From Selaginella moellendorffii (Eukaryota; Streptophyta; Lycopodiopsida; Selaginellales; Selaginellaceae), in assembly GCF_000143415.4 (NCBI RefSeq), contig NW_003314405.1, positions 82,282 through 146,281 of the forward strand: a stretch of 64,000 nucleotides of DNA, given 5' to 3'. Shown here piece after piece: positions 1 through 10,341 of this stretch. The notes beneath the pieces were generated by a model that was given only the letters and a program-made list of their open reading frames with translations, ran no database searches and was not told the DNA's origin. Every line of letters begins with the position of its first letter. The stretch's first letter is position 1. A program made the position numbers and the translations under genes.

Positions 1-87
1 AACTTTCTTGAGCTGCTTGTAGTCGCAGTACTTCACCCGCCACTCTGGGACGAGCTGGCTCTCCAGCTGCTTCTGGAACTTCACCAT
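1..87 (-). CDS. PHO1/SPX-EXS family protein, first exon (partial)
   Basis: Reading the minus strand from the ATG at 87-85 gives 29 codons without a stop up to the window edge. The peptide starts MVKFQKQLESQLVPEWR and continues VKYCDYKQLKK. This is the N-terminal helix of an SPX domain, and the MVKF...L..QL.PEW....Y..YK.LKK pattern is typical of plant PHO1 (phosphate exporter) proteins. SPX domains bind inositol pyrophosphates, and PHO1 moves phosphate out of cells or across Golgi membranes. Only the first exon is visible, so the EXS membrane domain cannot be checked. Other SPX proteins (SPX-RING, SPX-MFS) usually start differently. The stretch upstream (88 onward) is its promoter and leader. 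Confidence 0.8.
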   Translation of the reverse strand, partial: MVKFQKQLESQLVPEWRVKYCDYKQLKKV

Positions 88-1159
88 GCCTGAAAGCTTG
101 GATTACCTGAGGCGAACATCGTCAAGAAAACGATCAAGCAAGAGATGAAATACCTGGAGGAAATGGTGTCAAGTTCAGAATGCCTCTTCAAACTTTTCTG
201 GCGCCTGTGCTCTGGAAGCAGAGGAAGAACAGCGGCAGTGAGCATATGACGAGACAAATGGTGGCGTGGAATCATCAAATGCATGGTGCTGGGGAGGAGG
301 AGCACCGATTCTCACAAGAAAACAGCGTCTTAAGATCATCTCTGGAGAAAAGGGGGAAAGCCTTCGTTTCTCGCCGAGGCCAACGAACAATTACTTAAGA
401 ATACGTTTTCCCGAGTGAAACTGACGAAGCAGAGTGCAAGAGGAGAGAAGAAGCAAGCGATCCATTGGCCTATGGAACAAAAAAAGGAAGCAAAAGGACA
501 GGGAATGCAGGGGAATCTACATGAAAAGAAGCTGTCATAAGTTACACACTTACACACACACAGCTCTCTCTCTCACACACACTTCAACTCTTTTCTTGTC
601 AACACGAGTAATTTATGCGAGCGAAAGGGAATGAAAGAATCATTTGAGCATCTAAAGCATGGAAGGAAGCGAGGCACGTACTCTTTCTGGAAATCACGCT
701 TATGGAACGTTTTTGTTTCGTCGGAGTGGCGCAACCAAACTGAAAGAATCACAAGCTCAGAACCACGAAAACAGAGGCAAAACAAAACAAGCTTACTCTT
801 GAAAGGGGACGAAGAGAAGAATAACCAAAGGAGCCAAGCTTGGATTCGAGAGAGTTTGTCGAGTTCTCGAGGTGAGAGCCCTTTGCTCACTCAAAAACTC
901 GGAGCCTTCTCTCCTTTGCGAGAGGAAGAGGGAGCGGGGGGAGTTTGCAATGAAGGTGGTGGTCGCATTTTATACTCTGGTTGGCCGACTAGAGACACTC
1001 AAGACATGGAAGAATAGTGGTGTGATAATTGCCCGACTATCATCAAAGGGGGTATAAGGGTGAGAACTTTGCTTTGAATCACTGGATATGCAGCTCGGGA
1101 TATGCTGAGAGAAGTCCCCCATACCACGGAGAAAGAAAGAGAACGAAAATAAATGCATT
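88..1159. other. Upstream region of the PHO1-like gene, no gene seen
   Basis: About 1.07 kb without a convincing gene. It contains purine-rich DNA and short CA/CT runs near 550-590 (acacacacag, ctctctctc, cacacacac), typical of plant 5' leaders. The overlapping open frames here show no recognisable motifs and no splice-supported continuity. It probably holds the promoter and 5' leader of the minus-strand PHO1-like gene. Confidence 0.4.
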
Positions 1160-1507
1160 TTAGCTTATCTTCCATTCGCAATGCTCCACCTTGTTAGTGG
1201 CCCGATTATACTTTTCCTTTTCCTTGCCAGATTCTGCACGATTCTTCGCTAAGAAAGCCAAAACTTCTGGCTGTAAAGCATTGCACGTACCAGCCTGTGT
1301 GTTTTTAACATTGATCCGCATCGTTTTGTTGACGACGTGGACCCCAACCCGCCGGGTTTTTTCTCCTTCCATTTGCTGTTCATCGAAAGCTTGCTGAGAG
1401 ACGCGATTTAAATCCAGAATACAAACCTCTCCGTTGCTACTGATGAGTTTGATCCCTGTCGTTCCGACCTGAGTGTGCCTGATTCTCGCTTTTGATCCTG
1501 ATGTCAC
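1160..1507 (-). CDS. Possible uncharacterised exon, 115 codons
   Basis: An open frame of 115 codons on the minus strand. The predicted peptide has a balanced composition (for example SSNGEVCILDLNRVSQQAF) and a plausible acceptor (ttgctgtag) just upstream near 1516, so it could be an exon of an unidentified gene rather than a chance frame. I recognise no domain, and no partner exon could be joined with confidence. It could also be spurious. Confidence 0.2.
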   Translation of the reverse strand: MTSGSKARIRHTQVGTTGIKLISSNGEVCILDLNRVSQQAFDEQQMEGEKTRRVGVHVVNKTMRINVKNTQAGTCNALQPEVLAFLAKNRAESGKEKEKYNRATNKVEHCEWKIS

Positions 1508-2473
1508 CCTGTTCTACAGCAACCACCATGAATGGATGAGTATAAATGTGTAAACATACCCTCGTCTTGTCGCAAGTGACACTACCGTTTGGAGTGGATT
1601 ATTAAAGACTTGTCGATCATAGATGGAATGTACACGCGTGTGCGTTTGGATCCACATTCCATTCCATTAAGTGTAGAACTGGCTCCTTTTCAATGCGTTG
1701 TAAGTCGACCTCGACCATCGATCGTCGCAGTAGGGGCTCCACACTGGCCTGAGTGGGCATCTGTCTCGTTTTTCTTCACCATATATCAATCTCAGTAAAC
1801 CTGGAATATATTTGTATGCCACTGCACACACAGCAGCATCCACAAAATTAGATTCCAGAGCTGATAACTTTTACATGGTCACCTGGCCGATGACTCGTGC
1901 TTATTTTTCGCCTATCGTTGGCTGTGCCTCCTACATTAGGACCAAAGGTCTTCCCGCATAACCATCAAGCCACGTTTCGTAATACACTCGCATAAGGCAT
2001 GTCATCCTGTAAGAGAAGCAAAGCTGAATAACTCCACCAAAACAAAGCGATAAGAACGCCACCTTATATTGAAACACGGCAGTTGTCAAGCGATAATTCA
2101 GCTCTTCGTCTGGAATGCAAAAGAATAATGCATATGACTCAGAAAGAACTTAACGTACCAGTTCGCTAGCACTTATCAAACTTGACAACCCAAGTAACGT
2201 CCCCAACCTTCGTCGCACGAATTCGATCAACCTACATACAGAAGTTCTTTCCCCTGTGAATACCGTGGAGGGGACGTAGAATCTCAACGCTCCTACGTCT
2301 TCTAGTCCGCACGGAGTGACCAGCGTTGAGTCAGGGGCCTGCCAGCCATTTCATTGCTGAAGCATCCAAAACTACTAAACACGAGGAACTTACCATTGGC
2401 CTTTTCAAGTGTTCAAACACCTCATGGGAGCTTTCAACCTCGCCTCATAACCATCTCACACAGTAGCACCACT

Positions 2474-2857
2474 TCACGTCAGATCAACCATCCAGCAGTG
2501 AGCTGGCTCCAGTAAGTCGGCATCCCTGTGCGAAACACAAGGATCAAACTTGAACTCTCGGATAGCTTGTAAGATTCCTGAAGCCCATCTTTCAGTGGCA
2601 CGAAAGATCAGCGCCTCTGCCAAAGATCTCGAAAGCTGCTCAAGGGAGAACCTCCCTTTCCTGTCCTCCACTGTATATGATTTTACCATCCAACTGGAAG
2701 AAAAAAAAGAAAAAGGATTAGATCACAAAAGCTTTGAACGATCCTCTAAAAACTTGCCCCACTCATTCAATCTCTTCAACAGTGTCTCCACAACCCGAGG
2801 AGCCTCTGCCTTCTTCAGCTTGAAGCTGACTTTGTGAGGTCGCTGTTCTGTTAGTTC
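2474..2857 (-). CDS. Unidentified gene fragment, two joined exons
   Basis: Two minus-strand segments join in frame: 2727-2857 (after a good acceptor tttttcctgtag) and 2474-2693. The first encodes a charged helical peptide (KVSFKLKKAEAPRVVETLLK...); the second continues WMVKSYTVEDRKGRFSL and runs to a stop at 2474. The gap between them is only 33 nt but begins GTGATC and ends TTCCAG, with a T-rich tract. A further upstream exon may end at 2945 (TTCCAG|GTAGAA). The composition looks like a real conserved protein, but I do not recognise the family. The extremely short intron is odd and could mean a decayed gene. Confidence 0.4.
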
Positions 2858-3600
2858 CTACAGGAAAAAAAATAAAAAAAGCCAGGACGAGATAGAGAAA
2901 AACGTTGTAAACACAAACAAAGAGAGGATATGGAATCTTTCTACCTGGAACGTAAGCTCTGGAAACTTGGAAGTCTCAAAGAAATATGCAAAGATACCTT
3001 ATCAACTTATACTAAGAAATGTAGCATAATTATAATAAAAATAACATTCTGCCATAGCTATAACTATATAGAGGACGTTTGATTTATCATTGCCTTGTCA
3101 AATAGCCTCAAAAATCAATATAATCAATGATTTATTTTAAATGCCCTAATAGTCTCTGTTAGATAAAATTAAAAATATAGATATACTTCAATGTAAAATA
3201 CCTTTGTAAATTCATACTGTTTTATTATCTAAGGTTATAAGATGGATATTAAAATATTTGTCTTCTGATCACCTTTTTTTCCCAATTTTAGTTTTCATAT
3301 TGAAATGTTGTTAATATGAAATCATTTGATTAGATTTTCCTTCACTTAGATTATTAAGCATTCAACACTGAAATAAACTTGGAATATTAGAATAAATATG
3401 AAGAATATTTTAGAGCAATAATATAAACTTACCTCATCAACTTCTGCTACAAAATAGAACCCAATCATATTAAAGACATATAGTAATAACTATATAAAGC
3501 ATATTTATTTACCTTCTTTTTGCAAAACCACCTCATAAAAATATAGATTAATGATCTGCTTTAGAATAGTATTTGTTAGATAAAACAAAAAACTTAAATA
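2858..3600. other. AT-rich intergenic stretch
   Basis: About 740 bp that becomes strongly AT-rich after 3000, with many short A/T runs and no convincing coding potential. It lies directly downstream (3' side) of the LRR-Roc-COR gene and shares the AT-rich character of that gene's 3' third. Confidence 0.4.
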
Positions 3601-6600
3601 CTAAATACCTTTACAAACCCATATTTTTCTTCCCTCTAGGATTATGGGATGAAGAGCAAAATGTTTTTCCATGATCGTCTCCTGCTTTTCTTCTTTCTCA
3701 AATTTAGTTGTCACTAGCTTAAATATTTCTTGCACATCTTCTGCTTTGGGATTTGTAGTTAGCTTGCTTTTGAGAAGACATGCATCCAAAAAGCTTATAA
3801 AGCTTCCCTTGGTCTCATCCACCATTGCATTCACTATTTCTCCAACACCAGCAAAATGTCCTCCAACTTTAGCCCCAATAAATAATAGGATCAATGTATA
3901 TTTAAGTACTGGAGCAAATTTCTTGAGCCAATTTGGTGGGAGATCCAATTCAACACCTTTAGAACTCTTCACTTGATGACCTTTAGTTCCCTGAGTATAA
4001 GTTCCTCCAGGCCATTCACACAAGTAATGAAGTTTAACATGTGTTCCCAGTATTTTACTGTAATTTTTCCACCTGTTATTCTCATCAAGAATATATGGAT
4101 ATTTTGGGCAATCTGTCTCCAATTTCAATAATACCTGCAAACATGTTGTATGGATTGTATTCACTTTTTCCATGGTAAACTTGAGTTCATTCTTGAGCTT
4201 GTTAATGCTTACTTCAATGTCATCAAGTTTCATATCCACCTTATCAAAACGGTTCTCCATTTTATCAAACTTCTTATCAAAATATCTGAAGAATGCATTG
4301 AGATTTGGGTCTTCAATGTTTGGAAACTCAACAACATTTGATGGTGCTTTGGGAATTGTGACTTCTCCAACCTCCTCATATTCCTTCAAGAGTTCACGAA
4401 GTTCAACAAGCTTATTCACCACTTCATATTTTTGCTCATTGGGCATCAATAGCTTAACCAAAGCATTCTCATCTGAGACCTTCAAATCATTATTCACATC
4501 CCAGCTCTCTACTTCATGTGAATAATTCCAAGTGTGGGAGTATTCTAGACCTCTTTCTTTTGCTTCACATTTGACTTCTTTTAGTGGACAAATAACTGAA
4601 GCCCATAATTCTAGTTTGTCCCCCTTATTTAGTATCCTTCTCCATACATAACCACGTCTCATCACATTTTCTTCAATTTCCAAAGATGGGCAATCCTCCA
4701 TACATACCCCAATAATGCAATTTCTAATTTTTTCCATCCATCCTTCAGCTTCTTTTTCCAAATCTGGCCTTGGTGCATTCTCTACCTCTTTTGGGTAATA
4801 GACGATGACATCAACCCATTGCCTATCTTTCCAATTGTCTGTGTCTCCCCCAACTCTCACAATTGTCTCGATAAGGTTCTCTTTCAAAGCCACCCATCCA
4901 TTCCCAGGCCTAAAACCTTTCTTGCTTAATTTGTGAAGTTTAACTTGGATCTTTGTGAAAATACTTGCAGGAAACAATTTCAAGTCCTTGTCTTTGCATT
5001 CAAACCTCCTGCCCCAGTAGTTGTGGTTTTTTTGAGTGTCAATTGACAATAAATATCCTGGAGGTGAATAGTCTTCTTGCAATAGTGTTGGCATTATCAA
5101 CTCTTTGGGCAAGTTATGCCAATTCCCATCCCATGTATCATCCCAAGGCAATATCACTCCCATCTCATGGAGCACTCCAAGAATGTACTCCACTATTTTG
5201 TCTTGGTTCCCACATTGTTGCTTCAACTGAAGTTTAACTTTATGTGTTTCCATTTGACTTTTGAGTTTGCTTGTCTCAGGATGTATGAAGAGTTGCACCA
5301 CATCCTTGATAAACCATTGGACATCTAAGATGACAAATTGAGACACAATGTCGTCCTCTTCATGTCCCAAGCCAAAGTAAATTGCATCACCAGAATCATG
5401 TAGAAATTGCAAGACGAATTTGAGAACATTCTTGGAACTCCTGTGAGGCAAGAGGATTTTGCCAACTTTATCTAGGGGTATGACCTTCTTGTGACTTGGA
5501 TCTTGTACCAATTTCCTCTTTGCTTTGAGACATTCCCGTGGTATTTGTTGGGCTGACAGCAGTTCTTTCAAGCAACTCCCCAACATGGTTTTTATCCCCC
5601 TTAAATCTTTCACTTGAGTGGCCACCACCTCAAAATAAAGATCTATCCCAATCTCAAGTACTTGCCCATAGCCTTTGTCGGAGATTATTGCAGAAACCAC
5701 GTCCTTTGGGGCAAAGTCGGGTTCTGGAGTGAAAAAGTTCGAGGCAATCAAGACCCTGGGCTTCCTTTTGGATGAGGCTGACTGATGTGAAGCAATGAAC
5801 CTCAGCCAATAAACCAAATTCTGCTTGAAAACCTCACAATTGCCATCCTCCACCTTGCATACGATCAAGAAGAGATCCTTCTCACTTCCTCTGAGAAAGT
5901 ACTGGTGGAAAGCATGGAACTCTTCCTGTCCAGCCAGGTCGCAAATGAGCAGCTTTTGTTTGGTGGTCGCATAGACAAGTGGTTGCAGCTCAATGCCTGC
6001 TGTTGAAGCATGCCTTTGGAGACATGATGGAAACCAAGACACTCTGCGGCAGAGGTTTTTTTTTATTGTGGTCTTTCCAACCCTGCTAGCACCACACAAG
6101 AAGAGCTTTGCTGTTGACGGGTTGTCAAAGTCTTTGAATGCACTCTGCTGGAAGATTGCATTCCGCTCTAAAAGACCAGAACACCTCTGCTTGAATGCTT
6201 CAGAACCACGGCCTATCTCAAGCAATTCCACGATCAGGCTTTGGTAGTTTTCCTCCAGGGCAGCCAGAATTTGTCTTTTCTGTGCATCGCTATCAAGAAA
6301 AGGAGCCCTGAATCTGCGCACCTTGCATTTTGGATCCCCCAGCAACTGGCAAAGATCCTCCAGTTTTTCAATTTCTCCCTGACGTATTTTTAAGTCTTCA
6401 ATGCTGCTTCCCAAAAGGCACCTCCATGGCAGTTCCGAGTCACATGACAAAGCTTTCAGATACTTGCAGCTGCTGATAGCTTTCCAAAAGAGCTCCCCAT
6501 TCGTGATTTTGCAATACCATATACCCAAATGCTCCAGTTGGCTCTTCTCTATGCCCTCGGCAAACTCCAACGTTAACTCATCTTCTCCCTTGCTAGCCCA

Positions 6601-7908
6601 TATTTTCAAATGGCGCAGCTTACAATGTGGACTTGAGAGAGCTGACCACAGACTGCTGTCACCGACCATTCCTCCTCCCTCGTTGGGCGGAAAAAGTACA
6701 AGATTGATCAGCTTGCAATTGGAATTTTGTAGCGCTTTGCCCAACCATCCACCACCATCACCTGGATAAAGAGTAACGCGGAGTTCCTCCAAGCCACACT
6801 TAGCGCTGCACAGGGCCTCACCCAGGCCCGTTGCATTGCTCAGGTCCTCACTCTGTCTCATTTCTCGGCAATGTAAAACTGACAGGCTGGTGCCCTCCTG
6901 AAGAGCCTTGCATACCCATGGCAACACTCCAGGATCACTTTTCCGATCCAGGTATAGTCTTTGCAGTGAACAGTTTGGACTCGTGAGTGCCTTGAAGAGT
7001 GCTTCACCTGCCTCCTCTGGAAACAGTGCCACCAGTACCACTAGCTTATTGCTAATGCCATGCTGAAATGCCTGTTCCCACCCTTCCTTGCCAATGTCCG
7101 TATCAACGATGGATAACTCTTCCACCTTGCACTCCTGACTTGCCAGATCCCTACTCAATTTCCCAAATCCTTCCACTGTCATCCTGTTCCCCTTCAATTC
7201 GAGATGTTTCAAGTTGTTTCCTGCTTTCCTAAGGAGTTGGCTAAGTAGAGCCTCTGGGTTCCGAACATTGCGCAAGCAGAGCTCTGTCAAGCAGTCGAGC
7301 TGAGCAAAGACCAACTCAAGCTCCTGAGTTGGTGTGAGGATGTCTTCGCCTATCCACCAGATTTGTAGCCCTTTTAAGACTTTGAATTCCTCTGTCATCA
7401 TCAGCTTTGCAAACCTCTGCACCTCAATCTGGCGAATATCCTGTCCCTGCTGAGGAGGAGCAATGCCCTCTGCCACCCTTTGCATTCGATCACTGGGAAT
7501 GCCCAACCTACAAGCGACCCTGGCAGCGAAGTGGATGAATCTGATGTCGAGCTGTGGTACCAAAGCGGCCTTGAGAATGTCAATGTGAGCAGCAGCAGCA
7601 GCAGACGAACTGCCATCACCAGGAGCATCTCCCACATCCAGAGCCCCGTCTAACCAGTGTGGGTTTGAAATGTACCAGTTGAGCACACCAATCAGATCCT
7701 CCTCTGTGCCTCCAAACCACTGGACGGTAGCACTCACCTCATCAACAAACTCACCTTTGGATGTGTCAAGCGCCTCCAGCCTCCAGATCTTCCCACAATA
7801 AAACCGAATCGCATTGAAGTGCCGCTTGTTGTCCCGCTTCGCTGCGAGAGCCTCCTTGATCTCCTTGACAGAATGACAGGGGATCCACTCTCGTCGCTCC
7901 TCCTCCAT
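3601..7908 (-). CDS. LRR-Roc-COR (ROCO family) GTPase, intronless
   Basis: A single uninterrupted frame of 1435 residues from ATG 7908 (MEEERREWIPCHSVKEI); an in-frame ATG at 7977 would add 23 weakly protein-like residues. Residues about 170-560 are leucine-rich repeats (LEHLGIWYCKI, LKHLELKGNRMTVEG). About residue 600 is a P-loop, GASRVGKTT, followed by DLAGQEEFHAFHQYF, the switch-II region of a Roc (Ras of complex proteins) GTPase, then a COR-like region to about 1000. Near residues 1205-1255 is a predicted coiled coil (DKKFDKMENRFDKVDMKLDDI). The architecture matches plant TORNADO1-type ROCO proteins, which act in cell-expansion and patterning signalling; the specific role here is unknown. 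The 3' third is far more AT-rich than the LRR/Roc part, suggesting a mosaic origin or recent acquisition of the C-terminal region. Confidence 0.85.
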   Translation of the reverse strand: MEEERREWIPCHSVKEIKEALAAKRDNKRHFNAIRFYCGKIWRLEALDTSKGEFVDEVSATVQWFGGTEEDLIGVLNWYISNPHWLDGALDVGDAPGDGSSSAAAAAHIDILKAALVPQLDIRFIHFAARVACRLGIPSDRMQRVAEGIAPPQQGQDIRQIEVQRFAKLMMTEEFKVLKGLQIWWIGEDILTPTQELELVFAQLDCLTELCLRNVRNPEALLSQLLRKAGNNLKHLELKGNRMTVEGFGKLSRDLASQECKVEELSIVDTDIGKEGWEQAFQHGISNKLVVLVALFPEEAGEALFKALTSPNCSLQRLYLDRKSDPGVLPWVCKALQEGTSLSVLHCREMRQSEDLSNATGLGEALCSAKCGLEELRVTLYPGDGGGWLGKALQNSNCKLINLVLFPPNEGGGMVGDSSLWSALSSPHCKLRHLKIWASKGEDELTLEFAEGIEKSQLEHLGIWYCKITNGELFWKAISSCKYLKALSCDSELPWRCLLGSSIEDLKIRQGEIEKLEDLCQLLGDPKCKVRRFRAPFLDSDAQKRQILAALEENYQSLIVELLEIGRGSEAFKQRCSGLLERNAIFQQSAFKDFDNPSTAKLFLCGASRVGKTTIKKNLCRRVSWFPSCLQRHASTAGIELQPLVYATTKQKLLICDLAGQEEFHAFHQYFLRGSEKDLFLIVCKVEDGNCEVFKQNLVYWLRFIASHQSASSKRKPRVLIASNFFTPEPDFAPKDVVSAIISDKGYGQVLEIGIDLYFEVVATQVKDLRGIKTMLGSCLKELLSAQQIPRECLKAKRKLVQDPSHKKVIPLDKVGKILLPHRSSKNVLKFVLQFLHDSGDAIYFGLGHEEDDIVSQFVILDVQWFIKDVVQLFIHPETSKLKSQMETHKVKLQLKQQCGNQDKIVEYILGVLHEMGVILPWDDTWDGNWHNLPKELIMPTLLQEDYSPPGYLLSIDTQKNHNYWGRRFECKDKDLKLFPASIFTKIQVKLHKLSKKGFRPGNGWVALKENLIETIVRVGGDTDNWKDRQWVDVIVYYPKEVENAPRPDLEKEAEGWMEKIRNCIIGVCMEDCPSLEIEENVMRRGYVWRRILNKGDKLELWASVICPLKEVKCEAKERGLEYSHTWNYSHEVESWDVNNDLKVSDENALVKLLMPNEQKYEVVNKLVELRELLKEYEEVGEVTIPKAPSNVVEFPNIEDPNLNAFFRYFDKKFDKMENRFDKVDMKLDDIEVSINKLKNELKFTMEKVNTIHTTCLQVLLKLETDCPKYPYILDENNRWKNYSKILGTHVKLHYLCEWPGGTYTQGTKGHQVKSSKGVELDLPPNWLKKFAPVLKYTLILLFIGAKVGGHFAGVGEIVNAMVDETKGSFISFLDACLLKSKLTTNPKAEDVQEIFKLVTTKFEKEEKQETIMEKHFALHPIILEGRKIWVCKGI

Positions 7909-8245
7909 GGAAGTTTGCCCTGGATCGAAGGGGCAGTGGAGAGCACGAGTAAAAAGTGAACTTTGCCAGCAGTGCATATGCCAGCTGTAGTGTAAGAGTT
8001 AATTTAGGAATTAAACGGAAAGGACAAGACCATAAACAAACATAAAATGATTCCATTTGGTGGATTTTATGACACGCTGAGGGAAGAAAGGTCAGCTGTT
8101 TCAGCAGTGTAAATGTTTAATATTGAATTTTTGACACAGGTACTTCAATGATCTTTAAGTGTGGATTTAGACAATTGTAAGGTTTGTTTCTGTCCCTCAT
8201 CGTTCTTCCTTGTTTTTTAACAACGAAACTGATTTCCTTTTGCAG

Positions 8246-8577
8246 TGGCAAAGCTTCCTGGCCTTCAGCTAGAACTGGTTTTCAGCTTGCTGTTTATTTA
8301 GATGAGATATTTGTGCGTGTTGTCCACAAGAGACGAGCCATCTTGTTTGGCGGTGTAGTTGATACTGATGATAAAGGTTTGAATGCATGTGTTGGTCATC
8401 AGAAAAACTAATGATTTTTGCCTGCACAGCGTTTTTATGAACGAGATGTATGCGTTCCAGGTGGACAATCGCAGATGGTTTGTATCTCATCGATTTTTAT
8501 GAGATAAAAATTATCTAAACACCATCGCTCGCAGGTATCCTTTGGAGCTTCGCAAGCCAAAGAGCCTAAAGATTAAG
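8246..8577 (+). pseudogene. Relic of a KLHDC4-type kelch-repeat gene
   Basis: After a good acceptor (ccttttgcag at 8245) the frame encodes ARTGFQLAVYLDEIF and then jumps directly to VHKRRAILFGGVVD. In KLHDC4-type kelch proteins these two segments are normally separated by a full repeat, so about 50 residues are missing. A second exon encodes MNEMYAFQVDNRRW and, across a clean intron (gtttgt...cgctcgcag), YPLELRKPKSLKIK. The junction between the first two exons is out of frame by one base. The internal deletion, the frameshift and the absence of any other exon show a dead fragment. It lies between two intact genes. Confidence 0.75.
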
Positions 8578-8777
8578 GTACGGCAATCCGAGATTGTGTA
8601 GTGGTCAAGTGTGCATCCAAAGCAGAAGAGCGTACCAAACCTTCCAAAGAGCGCAGCAAGAGTGATCTCTGAAAGTTATAGCTGAAAATTAAATGAATAG
8701 ATTACAGTTATTCTCGGAGGCATGGTGTCCTTTTCTAGAGGCAATGCCATTGACACGAAACCGCTAGTATACAATCT

Positions 8778-10145
8778 CTATCTCTCGTCGTCAATGGTGA
8801 TAGAATTTTGCCTTTGCTCCTCCGAAATCTTGGATTTCTTGGAGGCCGGTTCAAGGCACTCGGCGTCTGACGAGACGCTAGCTGCAGCCTCGGTTACTGT
8901 CGACTGCGGCGCTGCTGGAGCAGCCTCCTCTGGCTCCTTCTTGCACTGCTGGTTCACCTCAACCTTTTGCTGGAACTCAAACATGTTCTTCAAGTTCTTC
9001 GCTTGTGCTTCAATTTGGAGCTGTAATTGTCGTTGTAGCTGGAGAAAGAACAGGACCCGGAGTTTTACACTGGAAAGAAGAAAGGGAAAACGTTACCTCC
9101 AGCTGTGCGTGTAGTTGCTTCTGTACTTCTATTTGCACCCTCAGTGCCCTGCCATAGCAAGCAACAGAGAAAGAAATAAGGAACAAGTACTAAAAAGAAA
9201 GAAACTTCCTCCAAGAGCTTACGCGTCAAAGTTTGGAGCAGTGTTTCTCTTCTTCTCTGGTTTTGCTGAAACACAAGCACAAACACGGGTTTAGTCATAG
9301 CATGAACTATTCATGTCCGGACGAAAGCTACCTTCGCCATAATTTGGAATGTCCTTTACGAGGCGATACTTCTGCAAACAAAAGCTTGACGCTTTGGAAT
9401 GAAAGCTCAATGCACAAAACACACCTGGAGGTGGCTTTTGACATGGAGAATGTTTATCCCCTGCACGTCCATGACTGTCAAGATAGCCTTTGGCGTCGCT
9501 TCTATCATCAAAGAAAAGAAAAAACACATCAGAGAATGGATGGGTGGGTGGATGGATGTATCAAAAGTACTTACTTTCAGCGCCACCGAGCTTGCTCACA
9601 GCATCCACAAACCGCTCGTGTAGCTCCGGAGTCCATCTCAAACGCTGCTTGAGCATCGGTGAGGTGGTCAAGGCAGCAGTGCCAGCGGACGTCGATGGCT
9701 GGCTCGCAAATCCAAGAGCGTTTGACGGCATGTCACTAGCCTCCTACACAGAACAAAGCTCTCGATCGATCACAAACAAGAGAAAACAAGGAGCTCATAC
9801 CTGTGGCAGGCCACCATTCTGGCTGGGAAAGCCATTCCAGCAAGTGGCAATGATGTCGTCCTCTGGAACAAGCTCCGCCTCCGCCCAAGTCGGCCGCTCC
9901 GAGCCAAGTGGAAAATTCTCGCCCGGATTGGAAGAATCGTCCGGGAAGCTTAGCAAGGCCTCCAATTCGGCCTCTTGCTTGAGGGCGGAGAGGTGCTGGG
10001 AATTCAAAGGCAGCGACGCGGGGAGATTACCCGCGTAGGGCTCGGCCGGAATCGTCATCGGCGGCGCGAAATAGCTGGATGGAGCAGCTCTGGAAGAATT
10101 CGCGTAGGCTCCCGCGAGATGATGAGATTGCGGGAATGCATCCAT
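8778..10145 (-). CDS. MYB-CC (PHR1/PHL-like) transcription factor
   Basis: Seven exons join in frame on the minus strand: 9801-10145, 9575-9743, 9425-9501, 9332-9371, 9223-9265, 9097-9148 and 8778-9038 (987 nt, 328 residues), all with GT-AG introns. Residues about 147-199 form a single GARP-type MYB repeat starting KQRLRWTPELHERFVDAV and ending HVKSHLQKYRLVKD. Residues about 225-265 hold the MYB-CC coiled coil (RVQIEVQKQLHAQLE, RQLQLQIEAQAKNL), used for dimerisation. Family members such as PHR1 bind P1BS sites and activate phosphate-starvation genes; others act in reproductive or light responses, so the exact role is open. The acidic N-terminus could be an activation region. A telo-box-like taaaccctaaa lies upstream near 10221. 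Confidence 0.92.
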
Positions 10146-10341
10146 AGCTCTGCGTCGAATTTCCGGTACCTTTTCTCTCGGCGCGCTACCTCGCCATCGC
10201 CATCGCCATCGCCTCCTCCCTCTAAACCCTAAAGGGAGCTAAAAAAGCTCCAATTGTCCACTGGCGCGAATCGACGGCCCAGATTCCATCAAATCGACGG
10301 ATTCATATTCTACCATACAGTTAATTACCGTGGCAAAAATT

